Assembly: GCF_002091755.1 (NCBI RefSeq)
Contig: NZ_BDAI01000004.1
Location: 434,001-498,000, forward strand
Direction: 5' to 3'
Length of the DNA: 64,000 nt
From: Pseudomonas nitroreducens NBRC 12694
GTDB lineage: Bacteria > Pseudomonadota > Gammaproteobacteria > Pseudomonadales > Pseudomonadaceae
Shown: piece by piece, positions 52,279 to 63,322 of the stretch
Layout of the letters: each line of letters starts with the position of its first letter
Position numbering within the stretch: position 1 is the stretch's first letter
Position numbers and translations under genes: made by a program
Notes under the pieces: generated by a model
What the model was told of the DNA's origin: nothing
The model's database searches: none
What the model saw: only the letters and a program-made list of their open reading frames with translations

Positions 52279-52307
52279 GGTCTAGTCCCTTGCCTCGTGA
52301 GGCTGCG

Positions 52308-53840
52308 TCAGGTGGTCAGAGTACGCAGCAGGTTCTTGTAGTCCTCGCGGATATCCGCGTCGGATTCCTTGAGTTGAGCGATCTTACGACAGGCGTGCAG
52401 CACCGTGGTGTGATCCCGACCGCCGAAGGCCACGCCGATTTCCGGCAGGCTGTGGTTGGTCAGTTCCTTGGAAAGTGCCATGGCTACCTGGCGTGGACGC
52501 GCCACCGAGCGCGAACGGCGCTTGGACAGCAGGTCGGCGATCTTGATCTTGTAGTACTCGGCGACGGTGCGCTGGATGTTGTCGATGCTGACCAGCTTGT
52601 CCTGCAAGGCCAGCAGATCCTTCAGCGACTCGCGGATCAGCTCGATGGTGATCGGCCGGCCCATGAAGTGGGAGTGCGCGATCACACGTTTGAGCGCGCC
52701 TTCCAGCTCCCGCACGTTGGAGCGAATGCGCTGGGCGATGAAGAATGCAGCGTCATGCGGCAACTCGACCTTGGCCTGCTCGGCCTTCTTCATCAGGATC
52801 GCCACACGGGTTTCCAGTTCCGGCGGCTCCACGGCCACCGTCAGGCCCCAGCCGAAGCGGGACTTCAGGCGCTCTTCCAGGCCTTCGATTTCCTTCGGGT
52901 AACGGTCACTGGTCAGGATGACCTGCTGGCCGCCTTCGAGGAGGGCGTTGAAGGTGTGGAAAAACTCTTCCTGGGAACGCTCTTTGCGGGCGAAGAACTG
53001 GATATCGTCGATCAGCAGAGCATCTACCGACCGGTAGAAACGCTTGAACTCGTTGATGGCATTCAGCTGCAGCGCTTTCACCATGTCCGCGACGAAGCGC
53101 TCCGAATGCAGGTAGACGACCTTGGCATTGGGGTTCTTCTTCAGCAGGTGGTTACCCACAGCGTGCATCAAGTGGGTTTTACCCAGGCCGACGCCCCCAT
53201 AAAGGAAGAGCGGGTTGTAGCCGTGCTTGAGGTTGTCCGCCACCTGCCAGGCTGCCGCGCGGGCCAACTGGTTGGATTTACCCTCGACGAAGTTCTCGAA
53301 GGTGAAGGTGCGGTTGAGGTAGCTGGTGTGCTTGAGCGCACCTTCTACCTGCACGTTGCGCTCGCTACGCACGGTAGCAGCGGGCATCGCCGCCGCCAGC
53401 GGATCGATCCCCGGGCTCGACTCGTCCAGATCGGCAATGGTCTGCACCGGCGCAGCCTGGATTGACTGGGGCTCGGAAACGGACACCGCAACGGGCGCCG
53501 GAGCAGCAGAGGACGCCGGGGCAACCGCCGGCTGCGCTACAGGCTGCACGTTGACCTGGGGCGTCGGCACCAGGGCAGGCCTTGGCGTGCGGCTACGGCG
53601 ACTGCCGATCAGCAGCGAAATCGCCGGGATCTGGCCATTGCCACGCTCGCCCAGCAGCTCCAGCAGGCGGCCCATGTACTTCTCATTGACCCAGTCGAGT
53701 ACGAAGCGGTTGGGTGCGTAGACGCGCAACTCTTCCCCCTCGGCCTCGACCTGCAAAGGTCGAATCCAGGTGTTGAATTGCTGGGACGGCAGCTCGTCGC
53801 GCAGAAGCTCCACGCACTGCTGCCAAAGTTCCACGGACAC
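52308..53840 (-). CDS. dnaA: Chromosomal replication initiator DnaA
   Basis: 510 residues from a GTG at 53840 (reading MSVELWQQCVELLRDELPSQ), with GGGGGATATCC upstream. Domain I covers ~1-80; domain II is a long Pro/Ala/Val linker (~85-165). Domain III is AAA+ with Walker A GGVGLGKT (215-222) and Walker B LLIDDIQF. Domain IV is the DNA-binding region (SRSVARPRQVAMALSKELTN, GGRDHTTVLHACRKI). Opens the origin by binding TTATCCACA boxes, several of which lie just upstream. First gene of dnaA-dnaN-recF-gyrB. Confidence 0.98.
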   Translation of the reverse strand: MSVELWQQCVELLRDELPSQQFNTWIRPLQVEAEGEELRVYAPNRFVLDWVNEKYMGRLLELLGERGNGQIPAISLLIGSRRSRTPRPALVPTPQVNVQPVAQPAVAPASSAAPAPVAVSVSEPQSIQAAPVQTIADLDESSPGIDPLAAAMPAATVRSERNVQVEGALKHTSYLNRTFTFENFVEGKSNQLARAAAWQVADNLKHGYNPLFLYGGVGLGKTHLMHAVGNHLLKKNPNAKVVYLHSERFVADMVKALQLNAINEFKRFYRSVDALLIDDIQFFARKERSQEEFFHTFNALLEGGQQVILTSDRYPKEIEGLEERLKSRFGWGLTVAVEPPELETRVAILMKKAEQAKVELPHDAAFFIAQRIRSNVRELEGALKRVIAHSHFMGRPITIELIRESLKDLLALQDKLVSIDNIQRTVAEYYKIKIADLLSKRRSRSVARPRQVAMALSKELTNHSLPEIGVAFGGRDHTTVLHACRKIAQLKESDADIREDYKNLLRTLTT

Positions 53841-53881
53841 GGATATCCCCCAAAAGAAGTCGCAAAGCGAAACAGACCGCC

Positions 53882-53912
53882 ATTGTATCCGCGCCAGACC
53901 AACTTATCCACA
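53882..53912 (-). promoter_or_regulatory. dnaA promoter overlapped by a DnaA box
   Basis: Minus strand -10 TACAAT (53887-53882). The -35 region coincides with TGTGGATAA (53912-53904), a perfect DnaA box, so DnaA could repress its own gene. Confidence 0.55.
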
Positions 53913-54272
53913 GTTAAGCGTGCCAGGACACAAGCAAAATCAAGGTGTTAATGATTTTACCGGTGGTCGGGTAATGGCGCCTTGAACCTTGTGGATAACA
54001 GCTTGATGGGGCAGGGGACGACGCAGGGGATCAATCTGTGGAAAAAACTTCTGTGGAAAAAACCGCATTCCATACCCAGCTTTCCAACCGGCCCCACACA
54101 ACCCGCGCACGACTTCCCGACACGGTTATCATTGGCTGTACCCCGCGCACCCTGTTCCCTTGGAGGAGTTATGCACAGGCAGATACCTGCATAAACATAA
54201 TCATCGATTCAATCTTTAAAGAAAGAGATTTCCTTCCTTTCTATAGATTTTGTTTCCGATGCTGGTTGGAAA

Positions 54273-54301
54273 TTGACCTGACCGCATGATTTCACTAGAA
54301 T
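54273..54301 (+). promoter_or_regulatory. rpmH promoter
   Basis: TTGACC, a 17-bp spacer, then TAGAAT; start expected about 55 nt before rpmH. Confidence 0.75.
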
Positions 54302-54361
54302 CGCCGGTCTCTTTAAACGGGGTCACTGCGACCTCATGTCGTCAAACCCAGGTACCGAATC

Positions 54362-54496
54362 ATGAAACGTACTTTCCAACCCAGCACCCTCAAGCGCGCT
54401 CGCGTTCACGGCTTCCGCGCTCGCATGGCAACCAAGAACGGTCGTCAGGTTCTGTCGCGTCGTCGCGCCAAGGGCCGCAAGCGTCTGACCGTCTGA
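54362..54496 (+). CDS. rpmH: 50S ribosomal protein L34
   Basis: 44 residues, starting MKRTFQPSTLKRARVHGFRA and ending RRRAKGRKRLTV. This is the complete, highly conserved L34 sequence; it is Arg/Lys rich and binds 23S rRNA. The strong promoter just upstream and rnpA just downstream (14 bp) are the universal arrangement. Confidence 0.99.
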   Translation: MKRTFQPSTLKRARVHGFRARMATKNGRQVLSRRRAKGRKRLTV

Positions 54497-54510
54497 TTTG
54501 TCCGACACAG

Positions 54511-54918
54511 GTGGTGAGTCAAGATTTCAGCCGGGAAAAACGTCTTCTGACAGCCCGGCAATTCACAGCAGTCTTCGACTCCCCCACCTCCAAGGTTCCC
54601 GGCAAGCACATTCTGCTGCTGGCGCGCGAAAACGGTCTCGATCATCCCCGCCTCGGCCTGGTGATCGGCAAAAAGAACGTCAAGCTCGCCGTCGAGCGTA
54701 ACCGCCTTAAACGCCTTCTCCGCGATTCCTTCCGCCTCAACCAGCAGAAGCTGGCTGGTCTGGATATCGTGGTGATCGCGCGCAAAGGTCTTGGCGATCT
54801 GGAGAATCCGGAGCTGCACCAGCAGTTCGGCAAACTCTGGAAGCGCCTGTTGCGCAATCGGCCAAGTCCGGAACCCGCGACAGAATCTCCGGGAGTGGCC
54901 GACAGTTCCCATGCGTAG
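54511..54918 (+). CDS. rnpA: Ribonuclease P protein component
   Basis: 135 residues from the GTG at 54511 (reading MVSQDFSREKRLLTARQF). The RNR motif GLVIGKKNVKLAVERNRLKR, then LLRDSF, is the RNA-binding signature. Assists the M1 RNA in 5' tRNA processing. The frame is open upstream across rpmH, but family alignment fixes the start here. Overlaps yidD by 8 bp. Confidence 0.97.
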   Translation: MVSQDFSREKRLLTARQFTAVFDSPTSKVPGKHILLLARENGLDHPRLGLVIGKKNVKLAVERNRLKRLLRDSFRLNQQKLAGLDIVVIARKGLGDLENPELHQQFGKLWKRLLRNRPSPEPATESPGVADSSHA

Positions 54919-55159
54919 ACTGGCGCTGTTACTGATCCAGTTTTACCGCTACGCCATCAGTCCCATGATGGGCAGGCACTGTCGTTTCTACCCCAGCTGT
55001 TCCTGCTACGCGCAGGAGGCCATTGAAATCCATGGCTTCCTGCGTGGTGGCTGGCTGGCCGCTCGTCGCCTAGGCCGCTGCCATCCCTGGCACCCCGGTG
55101 GCTACGACCCGGTACCGCCAGATCCTTCCAAGCCCGCCCCTTCCTCGACGGCCGAGTAA
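54911..55159 (+). CDS. yidD: Membrane protein insertion efficiency factor YidD
   Basis: 82 residues. MRRLALLLIQFYRYAISPMM with an amphipathic start, then the three conserved Cys in CRFYPSCSCYAQEAIEIHG and GRCHPWHPGGYDPVP. Helps YidC-dependent insertion at the inner membrane. Overlaps rnpA and lies 2 bp before yidC. Confidence 0.96.
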   Translation: MRRLALLLIQFYRYAISPMMGRHCRFYPSCSCYAQEAIEIHGFLRGGWLAARRLGRCHPWHPGGYDPVPPDPSKPAPSSTAE

Positions 55160-55161
55160 CC

Positions 55162-56910
55162 ATGGACATCAAACGTTCAATCCTATTCGTCGCCCTGGCA
55201 ATCGTGTCCTACGCGCTGGTTCTCCAGTGGAACAAGGACTACGGCCAGCCCGAACTGCCGGCGCAGACCGCGACCTTCAATCAGACTGAAGGCCTGCCGG
55301 ACACTTCCGTGCCTGCCGGCAACGCGGCCAACGCTGACGTACCCACCACGCAGAACGCCCAGGCCAGCCTGCCTAACGAGCAGAAGCCGGCAGCAGCCAG
55401 CGAACAGCTGATCCGCGTGAAGACTGATGTCCTGGACCTGACCATCGACCCGCGCGGCGGCGACGTGATCAAGCTTGGTCTGACCCAGTACCCGCTGCGC
55501 CAGGACCGCCCGGATGTGCCGTTCCCGCTGTTCGAGCGTGACAACCAGCGTACCTACCTGGCCCAGAGCGGCCTGACCGGTGCCAATGGTCCGGACGCCG
55601 CTGCCAGCGGGCGCCCGCTCTACGCTTCGGCTAAACCTGTCTACGAACTGGCGGACGGCCAGGACCAGATGGTCGTCGACCTGACTTATGCACAGGACGG
55701 CGTCAGCTACATCAAGCGCTTCACCTTCCACCGCGGCCTGAAAAGCGACTGCACCGAGAAAGAAAAGGCGCAGAAGAAGCTCGAGTGCATCAACCCCAAT
55801 GCCTATCAGGTCGGCGTGAGCTACCTGATCGACAACCAGAGCGACAAACCGTGGAGCGCCTCGCTGTTCGCCCAGCTCAAGCGTGACGCCAGCGTCGACC
55901 CGTCCTCTACCACCGCGACCGGTGTGTCGACCTACCTCGGCGCCGCGGTCTGGACCCCTGAAAAGCCCTACGTAAAAGTGTCCATGAAGGACATGGACAA
56001 GGAGCAGTTCAAGGAAACCGTCCAGGGAGGCTGGGTAGCCTGGCTGCAGCACTACTTCGTCACCGCCTGGGTTCCCGCCAAGGGCGATACCCACAGCGTG
56101 ATGACCCGCAAGGACGCTCAGGGCAACTACATCGTCGGCTACACCGGCCCCAACCTGACGGTTGCGCCGGGTGCCAAGGGCGAAACCAGCATGACCCTGT
56201 ACGCCGGCCCCAAACTGCAGGCGTACCTGAAGGAACTGTCCCCGGGCCTGGAACTGACCGTCGACTACGGTCCGCTGTGGTTCATCGCCCAGCCGATCTT
56301 CTGGCTGCTGCAACATATCCACAACCTGGTGGGTAACTGGGGCTGGTCGATCATCTTCCTGACCATCGTCATCAAACTGGCCTTCTTCCCGCTGTCCGCC
56401 GCCAGCTACCGCTCCATGGCCCGCATGCGCGCCGTGTCGCCGAAACTGGCCGCCCTGAAGGAACAGCACGGCGACGATCGCCAGAAGATGTCCCAGGCGA
56501 TGATGGAGCTGTACAAAAAAGAGAAGATCAATCCGCTGGGCGGCTGCCTGCCGATCCTGGTGCAGATGCCGGTCTTCCTCTCCCTGTACTGGGTACTGCT
56601 TGAAAGCGTCGAGATGCGCCAGGCTCCGTGGCTGGGCTGGATCGTCGACCTGTCGGTGAAGGATCCGTTCTTCATCCTGCCGATCATCATGGGCGCTACC
56701 ATGCTGGTTCAGCAGATGCTCAACCCGACTCCGCCGGACCCCATGCAGGCCAAGGTCATGAAGCTGATGCCGATCATCTTCACCTTCTTCTTCCTGTGGT
56801 TCCCGGCTGGTCTGGTTCTGTACTGGGTTGTGAACAACTGCCTGTCCATCGCGCAGCAGTGGTACATTACCCGTCGGATCGAGGCTTCCGCGAAGAAGGC
56901 TTCCGCCTGA
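55162..56910 (+). CDS. yidC: Membrane protein insertase YidC
   Basis: 582 residues. N-terminal signal-anchor (SILFVALAIVSYALVLQW), large periplasmic beta domain (~60-350), then the conserved five-helix core (NWGWSIIFLTIVIKLAFFPL; LGGCLPILVQMPVFLSLYWV; FTFFFLWFPAGLVLYWVVNN). A core Arg equivalent lies in the first core helices (SYRSMARMRAV). Inserts and folds inner-membrane proteins. A terminator follows. Confidence 0.97.
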   Translation: MDIKRSILFVALAIVSYALVLQWNKDYGQPELPAQTATFNQTEGLPDTSVPAGNAANADVPTTQNAQASLPNEQKPAAASEQLIRVKTDVLDLTIDPRGGDVIKLGLTQYPLRQDRPDVPFPLFERDNQRTYLAQSGLTGANGPDAAASGRPLYASAKPVYELADGQDQMVVDLTYAQDGVSYIKRFTFHRGLKSDCTEKEKAQKKLECINPNAYQVGVSYLIDNQSDKPWSASLFAQLKRDASVDPSSTTATGVSTYLGAAVWTPEKPYVKVSMKDMDKEQFKETVQGGWVAWLQHYFVTAWVPAKGDTHSVMTRKDAQGNYIVGYTGPNLTVAPGAKGETSMTLYAGPKLQAYLKELSPGLELTVDYGPLWFIAQPIFWLLQHIHNLVGNWGWSIIFLTIVIKLAFFPLSAASYRSMARMRAVSPKLAALKEQHGDDRQKMSQAMMELYKKEKINPLGGCLPILVQMPVFLSLYWVLLESVEMRQAPWLGWIVDLSVKDPFFILPIIMGATMLVQQMLNPTPPDPMQAKVMKLMPIIFTFFFLWFPAGLVLYWVVNNCLSIAQQWYITRRIEASAKKASA

Positions 56911-56937
56911 TATCGCAGCCTCAAACCGATCGACAAG

Positions 56938-56960
56938 ACGCCCCCTAGTGGGGCGTTTTG
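56938..56960 (+). terminator. Terminator after yidC
   Basis: ACGCCCC-ctagt-GGGGCGT followed by TTTTG. Confidence 0.8.
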
Positions 56961-56963
56961 CTA

Positions 56964-56972
56964 TGTGGATAA
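56964..56972 (-). other. DnaA box before mnmE
   Basis: TGTGGATAA (TTATCCACA on the minus strand), between the yidC terminator and mnmE. Confidence 0.6.
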
Positions 56973-57017
56973 CGTTGCTTTCCCGCGCGCCACGAACACA
57001 ACCGCGAGACCGCCGAC

Positions 57018-58385
57018 ATGAATACAGCCCGTGAAACCATCGCCGCCGTTGCCACCGCTCAGGGCCGTGGCGGGGTGGGCATTGTCCGCGTCTCCGGTCC
57101 CCGTGCCCGCACCATGGCCATTACCCTGAGCGGGCGCGAGCCGCAGCCTCGCCATGCGCACTACGGGCCGTTCCATGCCGATGATGGCGACGTTATCGAC
57201 GAAGGCCTGCTGCTCTTCTTCCCCGGCCCGAATTCCTTCACCGGCGAGGATGTGCTCGAACTGCAGGGCCACGGCGGCCCGGTGGTGATGGATATGCTGC
57301 TGCAACGTTGCCTGGAGCTGGGAGCGCGCCAGGCCCGTCCGGGTGAGTTCAGCGAACGCGCCTTCCTCAACGACAAGCTCGACCTGGCCCAGGCTGAAGC
57401 CATCGCCGACCTTATCGAGGCCAGCTCAGCCCAGGCTGCGCGCAATGCCGTGCGTTCACTGCAAGGAGAGTTCTCCCGCCGCGTGCACAGCCTGACCGAT
57501 CAATTGATCGGCCTGCGCATATATGTCGAGGCCGCCATCGACTTCCCGGAAGAGGAAATCGACTTCCTCGCCGATGGCCATGTGCTGTCGCAACTGGATG
57601 CGGTGCGCGCAGAGCTTGCCTCGGTATTGCGCGAGGCTGGCCAGGGCGCGCTGCTGCGCGATGGCATGACCGTAGTGATCGCCGGGCGTCCCAATGCCGG
57701 CAAATCGAGCCTGCTGAACGCCCTGGCCGGCCGCGAAGCCGCCATCGTCACCGATATCGCCGGCACCACCCGCGACGTGTTGCGCGAACATATCCACATC
57801 GACGGTATGCCGCTGCACATTATCGACACCGCCGGTCTGCGCAGCACTGATGATCATGTGGAAAAGATCGGCGTGGAACGCGCGCTGAAGGCAATCAGCG
57901 AAGCCGACCGCGTGCTTTTGGTAGTGGACTCCACCGCGCCGGAAGCCAGCGACCCCTTCGCCTTGTGGCCTGAGTTCCTGGACAGCCGACCCGATCCGGC
58001 GCACGTGACCCTAATCCGCAACAAGGCGGATTTATCCACAGAGTCAGTCGGGCTGCAGGAGAGCGCTGACGGTCACGTCACCATCGCCTTGTCCGCCCGC
58101 TCGGGGAATGGGCTGGACCTGTTGCGCGAGCACCTGAAGGCCTGCATGGGCTTCGAGCAAACAGCAGAGAGCAGCTTCAGCGCCCGCCGCCGGCACCTGG
58201 AGGCCTTGCGCCAGGCAGGAGATAGCCTCGAGCATGGCCGCGCACAGCTCACCCTGAGCGGCGCAGGTGAACTGCTGGCCGAGGACCTGCGCCAGGCCCA
58301 GCAGGCACTTGGCGAGATTACCGGCGCCTTCACGCCGGACGACCTTTTAGGCCGAATCTTCTCCAGCTTCTGCATCGGCAAGTAA
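57018..58385 (+). CDS. mnmE: tRNA modification GTPase MnmE
   Basis: 455 residues. N-terminal tetrahydrofolate-binding domain (ETIAAVATAQGRGGVGIVRV). The G domain carries G1 AGRPNAGKSSLLNALAGRE, G2 DIAGTTRD, G3 DTAGLRS and G4 NKADL. The essential C-terminal CIGK supplies a Cys. With MnmG it makes the cmnm5 modification of U34 in tRNA. A perfect DnaA box lies within the G4 region (58032). mnmG follows after an origin-like gap. Confidence 0.97.
   Translation: MNTARETIAAVATAQGRGGVGIVRVSGPRARTMAITLSGREPQPRHAHYGPFHADDGDVIDEGLLLFFPGPNSFTGEDVLELQGHGGPVVMDMLLQRCLELGARQARPGEFSERAFLNDKLDLAQAEAIADLIEASSAQAARNAVRSLQGEFSRRVHSLTDQLIGLRIYVEAAIDFPEEEIDFLADGHVLSQLDAVRAELASVLREAGQGALLRDGMTVVIAGRPNAGKSSLLNALAGREAAIVTDIAGTTRDVLREHIHIDGMPLHIIDTAGLRSTDDHVEKIGVERALKAISEADRVLLVVDSTAPEASDPFALWPEFLDSRPDPAHVTLIRNKADLSTESVGLQESADGHVTIALSARSGNGLDLLREHLKACMGFEQTAESSFSARRRHLEALRQAGDSLEHGRAQLTLSGAGELLAEDLRQAQQALGEITGAFTPDDLLGRIFSSFCIGK
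58032..58040 (+). other. DnaA box inside mnmE
   Basis: TTATCCACA within the coding sequence. Confidence 0.55.
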
Positions 58386-58931
58386 TCCACAACCCAGCCT
58401 TTCCCCACCGGTGACGGAGCCATTCCGTCACCGCGCATCCTGCCGTCCCCGTTTTCCCTCTGGAACATCTATCCACAGCCATGAATACAGCTGAAGCCTA
58501 GTGATGCGTGGCTTTCAGAGAATAAAAGGATCCTTCCACAGGCATTCGTGAACCCTGTGGAAAAGTACCGTACAGCTTAGTAGACAACCCCTGCACCATC
58601 CTGTGGGTAAATCCACCTGTTGATAACATGCTACTTCATCCACAGGCTGAACACGGGAGATCCCCTGCAACCTGACAGCATCGACACAGGGTTGTTATCG
58701 GCTGAAACCTTTATGGTTCAAGGCCTGCATCGGCTTATCCACAGAAAACCGCTTCACCATACATAAACACAAGCTCTAAAAAGATTTAAAAAAGTTCCTC
58801 TCTTTTATTTTCTATAGCGTCGAACAAAACCGATTGGCTATTTTTTGTTCAGCGCCTTCAATCGAAAGCCCTTAACCCCTATACTGTCCGGCTCTCTTCT
58901 TTCTCCTTGATCAACAGGCACGAGGTGCGTG
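58386..58931. other. Second origin-like region between mnmE and mnmG
   Basis: 546 bp with no gene. DnaA-like boxes: TAATCCACA at 58383 (over the mnmE stop), CTATCCACA 58469, TGTGGAAAA 58556, TGTGGGTAA 58602, TGTTGATAA 58618, TCATCCACA 58636 and a perfect TTATCCACA 58735. An A/T-rich tract runs 58758-58816 (CATACATAAACACAAG, AAAAAGATTTAAAAAAG, TTTTATTTTCTATAG). A perfect hairpin GGTGACGGA-gccat-TCCGTCACC lies at 58410-58432 without a T-run. The position matches the second ARS-active region reported for Pseudomonas. Confidence 0.75.
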
Positions 58932-60823
<1,892 letters not shown>

Positions 60824-60824
<1 letters not shown>

Positions 60825-61474
60825 TGTCCGTGGTCACTGCCCGTCACGCCGACGAACTCGCGCGTGGCATCCAGACGCTCGGCCTGGATATCGACGCCGC
60901 TGCCCAGCAACGACTGCTGGACTACCTGGCCCTGCTGGCCAAGTGGAACAAGGCCTACAACCTCACCGCCGTGCGCGATGTGGATGAAATGGTCTCGCGC
61001 CACCTGCTCGACAGTCTGAGCATCGTCGCGCAATTCGAAGCCGCCGGCGGTGAGCGCTGGCTGGATGTCGGCAGCGGTGGAGGCATGCCTGGTATCCCGC
61101 TGGCCATACTGTTCCCCGCAAAGTCCCTGACCCTGCTGGACAGCAACGGCAAGAAGACCCGCTTCCTGACCCAGGTGAGGCTGGAGCTCAAGCTCGACAA
61201 CCTGCAGGTTATCCACAGCCGTGTGGAAGCCTTCCAGCCCGAGCAGCCGTTCGACGGGATCGTCTCGCGGGCTTTCAGCAGCCTCGAAGACTTCACGAAC
61301 TGGACGCGTCACCTGGGTGACACTCGAACCAACTGGCTGGCCATGAAAGGCGTGCACCCCAGCGACGAGCTCGCGGCACTCCCGGAAGATTTCCGGGTCG
61401 AAGCCGAACACGCTCTGGCGGTGCCGGGTTGCCAAGGCCAGCGCCATCTGCTGATACTGCGCCGCACTGCATGA
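60824..61474 (+). CDS. rsmG: 16S rRNA (guanine-527-N7)-methyltransferase
   Basis: 216 residues. SAM-binding motif WLDVGSGGGMPGIPLAILFP; LLDSNGKKTRFLTQV and VSRAFSSLEDFTNW are typical of GidB. YNLTAVRDVDEMVSRHLLDS contacts RNA. Methylates N7 of G527. One-base overlap with mnmG (TGATG); parA follows 18 bp later. Confidence 0.97.
61209..61217 (+). other. DnaA box inside rsmG
   Basis: TTATCCACA within the coding sequence. Confidence 0.55.
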
Positions 61475-61492
61475 CGGGGAGTGGGGAAAACC

Positions 61493-62281
61493 ATGGCTAA
61501 GGTATTCGCGATCGCCAACCAGAAGGGCGGCGTCGGCAAGACCACGACCTGTATCAACCTCGCGGCATCGCTGGTCGCCACCAAGCGACGCGTGCTGCTG
61601 ATCGACCTCGATCCACAGGGCAATGCCACCACCGGCAGCGGTGTGGATAAGTTGTCCCTGGACCATTCCATCTACGACGTGCTCACCGGCGAATGCGACC
61701 TGGCCCAGGCCATGCAGTTCTCCGAGCACGGCGGTTACCAGCTGCTGCCCGCCAACCGCGACCTCACCGCGGCGGAAGTGGTGCTGCTGGAGATGGACAT
61801 GAAGGAACATCGCCTGCGCCACGCGCTGGCGCCGATCCGCGAGAACTACGACTTCATCCTCATCGACTGCCCGCCGTCGCTGTCGATGCTGACGGTCAAC
61901 GCCCTGTCCGCCTCGGACGGCGTGATCATCCCGATGCAGTGCGAGTACTACGCACTGGAAGGTTTGACCGACCTGATGAACAGCATTCAGCGCATTGCCG
62001 AGCGACTGAACCCGGCGCTGAAGATCGAAGGCCTGCTGCGCACCATGTACGACCCGCGCATCAGCCTGACCAACGACGTCAGCGCGCAGTTGCAGGAACA
62101 CTTCGGCGACAAGCTCTACACCACCGTGATCCCGCGCAACGTGCGACTCGCTGAAGCCCCCAGCTTCGGCATGCCGGCGCTGGTCTACGACAAGCAATCG
62201 CGCGGTGCCCTCGCCTACCTGGCGCTGGCCGGCGAGCTGGTGCGCCGTCAGCGCGCCGCTCGCACCACCGCACCCGCCTAA
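61493..62281 (+). CDS. parA: Chromosome partitioning ATPase ParA (Soj)
   Basis: 262 residues from the ATG at 61493 with GGGGA upstream; a GTG at 61481 would add four residues without benefit. Deviant Walker A KGGVGKTTTCINLAASL, Walker A' IDLDPQGNATTG and Walker B FILIDCPPSLSML are intact. Short chromosomal ParA without an N-terminal regulator domain. Moves ParB-parS complexes. Followed 17 bp later by parB. A DnaA box lies in its 5' part. Confidence 0.97.
   Translation: MAKVFAIANQKGGVGKTTTCINLAASLVATKRRVLLIDLDPQGNATTGSGVDKLSLDHSIYDVLTGECDLAQAMQFSEHGGYQLLPANRDLTAAEVVLLEMDMKEHRLRHALAPIRENYDFILIDCPPSLSMLTVNALSASDGVIIPMQCEYYALEGLTDLMNSIQRIAERLNPALKIEGLLRTMYDPRISLTNDVSAQLQEHFGDKLYTTVIPRNVRLAEAPSFGMPALVYDKQSRGALAYLALAGELVRRQRAARTTAPA
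61642..61650 (-). other. DnaA box inside parA
   Basis: TGTGGATAA (TTATCCACA on the minus strand) within the coding sequence. Confidence 0.55.
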
Positions 62282-62298
62282 GAGATTAAGGAACCCGC

Positions 62299-63171
62299 AT
62301 GGCCGCCAAGAAACGAGGTCTCGGACGCGGGCTGGACGCCCTGCTCAGTGGCTCCAGCGCCGCTACGCTGCAGGAAGAAGCCGTTCAGGTGGACAGCAAG
62401 GAGCTGCAACACCTGCCGCTGGACCTGATCCAGCGCGGCAAGTACCAGCCCCGCCGCGACATGGACCCGCAGGCCCTCGAGGAACTCGCCCAGTCGATCA
62501 AGGCCCAGGGTGTGATGCAGCCGATCGTGGTGCGCCCCATCGGCAACGGTCGCTACGAGATCATCGCCGGTGAGCGCCGCTGGCGCGCCACCCAGCAGGC
62601 CGGCCTGGACAAGATCCCGGCGATGGTCCGCGAAGTGCCCGACGAAGCTGCCATCGCCATGGCACTGATCGAGAACATCCAGCGCGAAGACCTCAATCCT
62701 ATCGAGGAAGCGGCTGCCCTGCAGCGCCTGCAGCAGGAATTCCAGCTGACCCAGCAACAGGTCGCCGACGCCGTGGGCAAATCCCGCGTCACCGTGGCCA
62801 ATCTGTTGCGGCTGATCGCTCTGCCGGAGGAGATCAAGACCCTGCTCTCCCATGGCGACCTGGAAATGGGCCATGCCCGCGCCTTGCTCGGACTGCCGGA
62901 GAATCGGCAGGTTGAGGGTGCGCGACATGTTGTCGCACGCGGTTTCACTGTGCGTCAGACCGAAGCACTAGTGCGCCAGTGGCTCAATACATCCGAGGAA
63001 CCTGTCAAAACGGTCAGGACCGACCCGGACATCAGCCGCCTCGAACAGCGCCTGGCCGAGCGCCTGGGCGCTCCCGTGCAGATTCGCCATGGCCAGAAGG
63101 GCAAGGGCCAGTTGGTGATCCGCTACAACTCCCTCGACGAGCTGCAGGGTGTGCTCGCCCACATACGCTGA
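62299..63171 (+). CDS. parB: Chromosome partitioning protein ParB (Spo0J)
   Basis: 290 residues. MAAKKRGLGRGLDALLSG holds the ParA-activating N-terminus. The CTP-binding ParB/Srx domain shows LIQRGKYQPRRDMDPQALEE, then GERRWRATQQAGLDKIPAMV and ENIQREDLNPIEEA. The central helix-turn-helix (LTQQQVADAVGKSRVTVANL) recognises parS, two copies of which lie in recF. A C-terminal dimerisation domain ends the protein. Confidence 0.97.
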   Translation: MAAKKRGLGRGLDALLSGSSAATLQEEAVQVDSKELQHLPLDLIQRGKYQPRRDMDPQALEELAQSIKAQGVMQPIVVRPIGNGRYEIIAGERRWRATQQAGLDKIPAMVREVPDEAAIAMALIENIQREDLNPIEEAAALQRLQQEFQLTQQQVADAVGKSRVTVANLLRLIALPEEIKTLLSHGDLEMGHARALLGLPENRQVEGARHVVARGFTVRQTEALVRQWLNTSEEPVKTVRTDPDISRLEQRLAERLGAPVQIRHGQKGKGQLVIRYNSLDELQGVLAHIR

Positions 63172-63216
63172 TACGAAAGGCTATGTAGGGGGTCGTCGGA
63201 AATCACTACCTGACGG

Positions 63217-63245
63217 TTGAACGGGTATGCGGCGCCCCCTATACT
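63217..63245 (+). promoter_or_regulatory. Promoter of the atp operon
   Basis: TTGAAC, a 17-bp spacer, then TATACT; start expected about 70 nt before atpI. Confidence 0.75.
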
Positions 63246-63322
63246 CTGCGCGCAATTTTGTCGGCACAAAGTATGCCAAGTTGTTGATTTGTGAAGCCGA
63301 CGCCAGAGGACTGTGAGCTCAG

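Larger units (their letters stand above)
53841..54361. other. Chromosomal origin oriC (dnaA-rpmH intergenic region)
   Basis: 521 bp with no gene. DnaA boxes: TTATCCACA at 53904 (+), TGTGGATAA at 53990, two TGTGGAAAA at 54037 and 54052 in a 15-bp tandem repeat (CTGTGGAAAAAAC), and TTATGCACA at 54179 (+). An A/T-rich unwinding candidate runs from about 54192 to 54258 (ATAAACATAATCATC, then TTTAAAGAAAGAG and a T-rich stretch). Position beside dnaA and box content match the main Pseudomonas origin. Confidence 0.93.
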
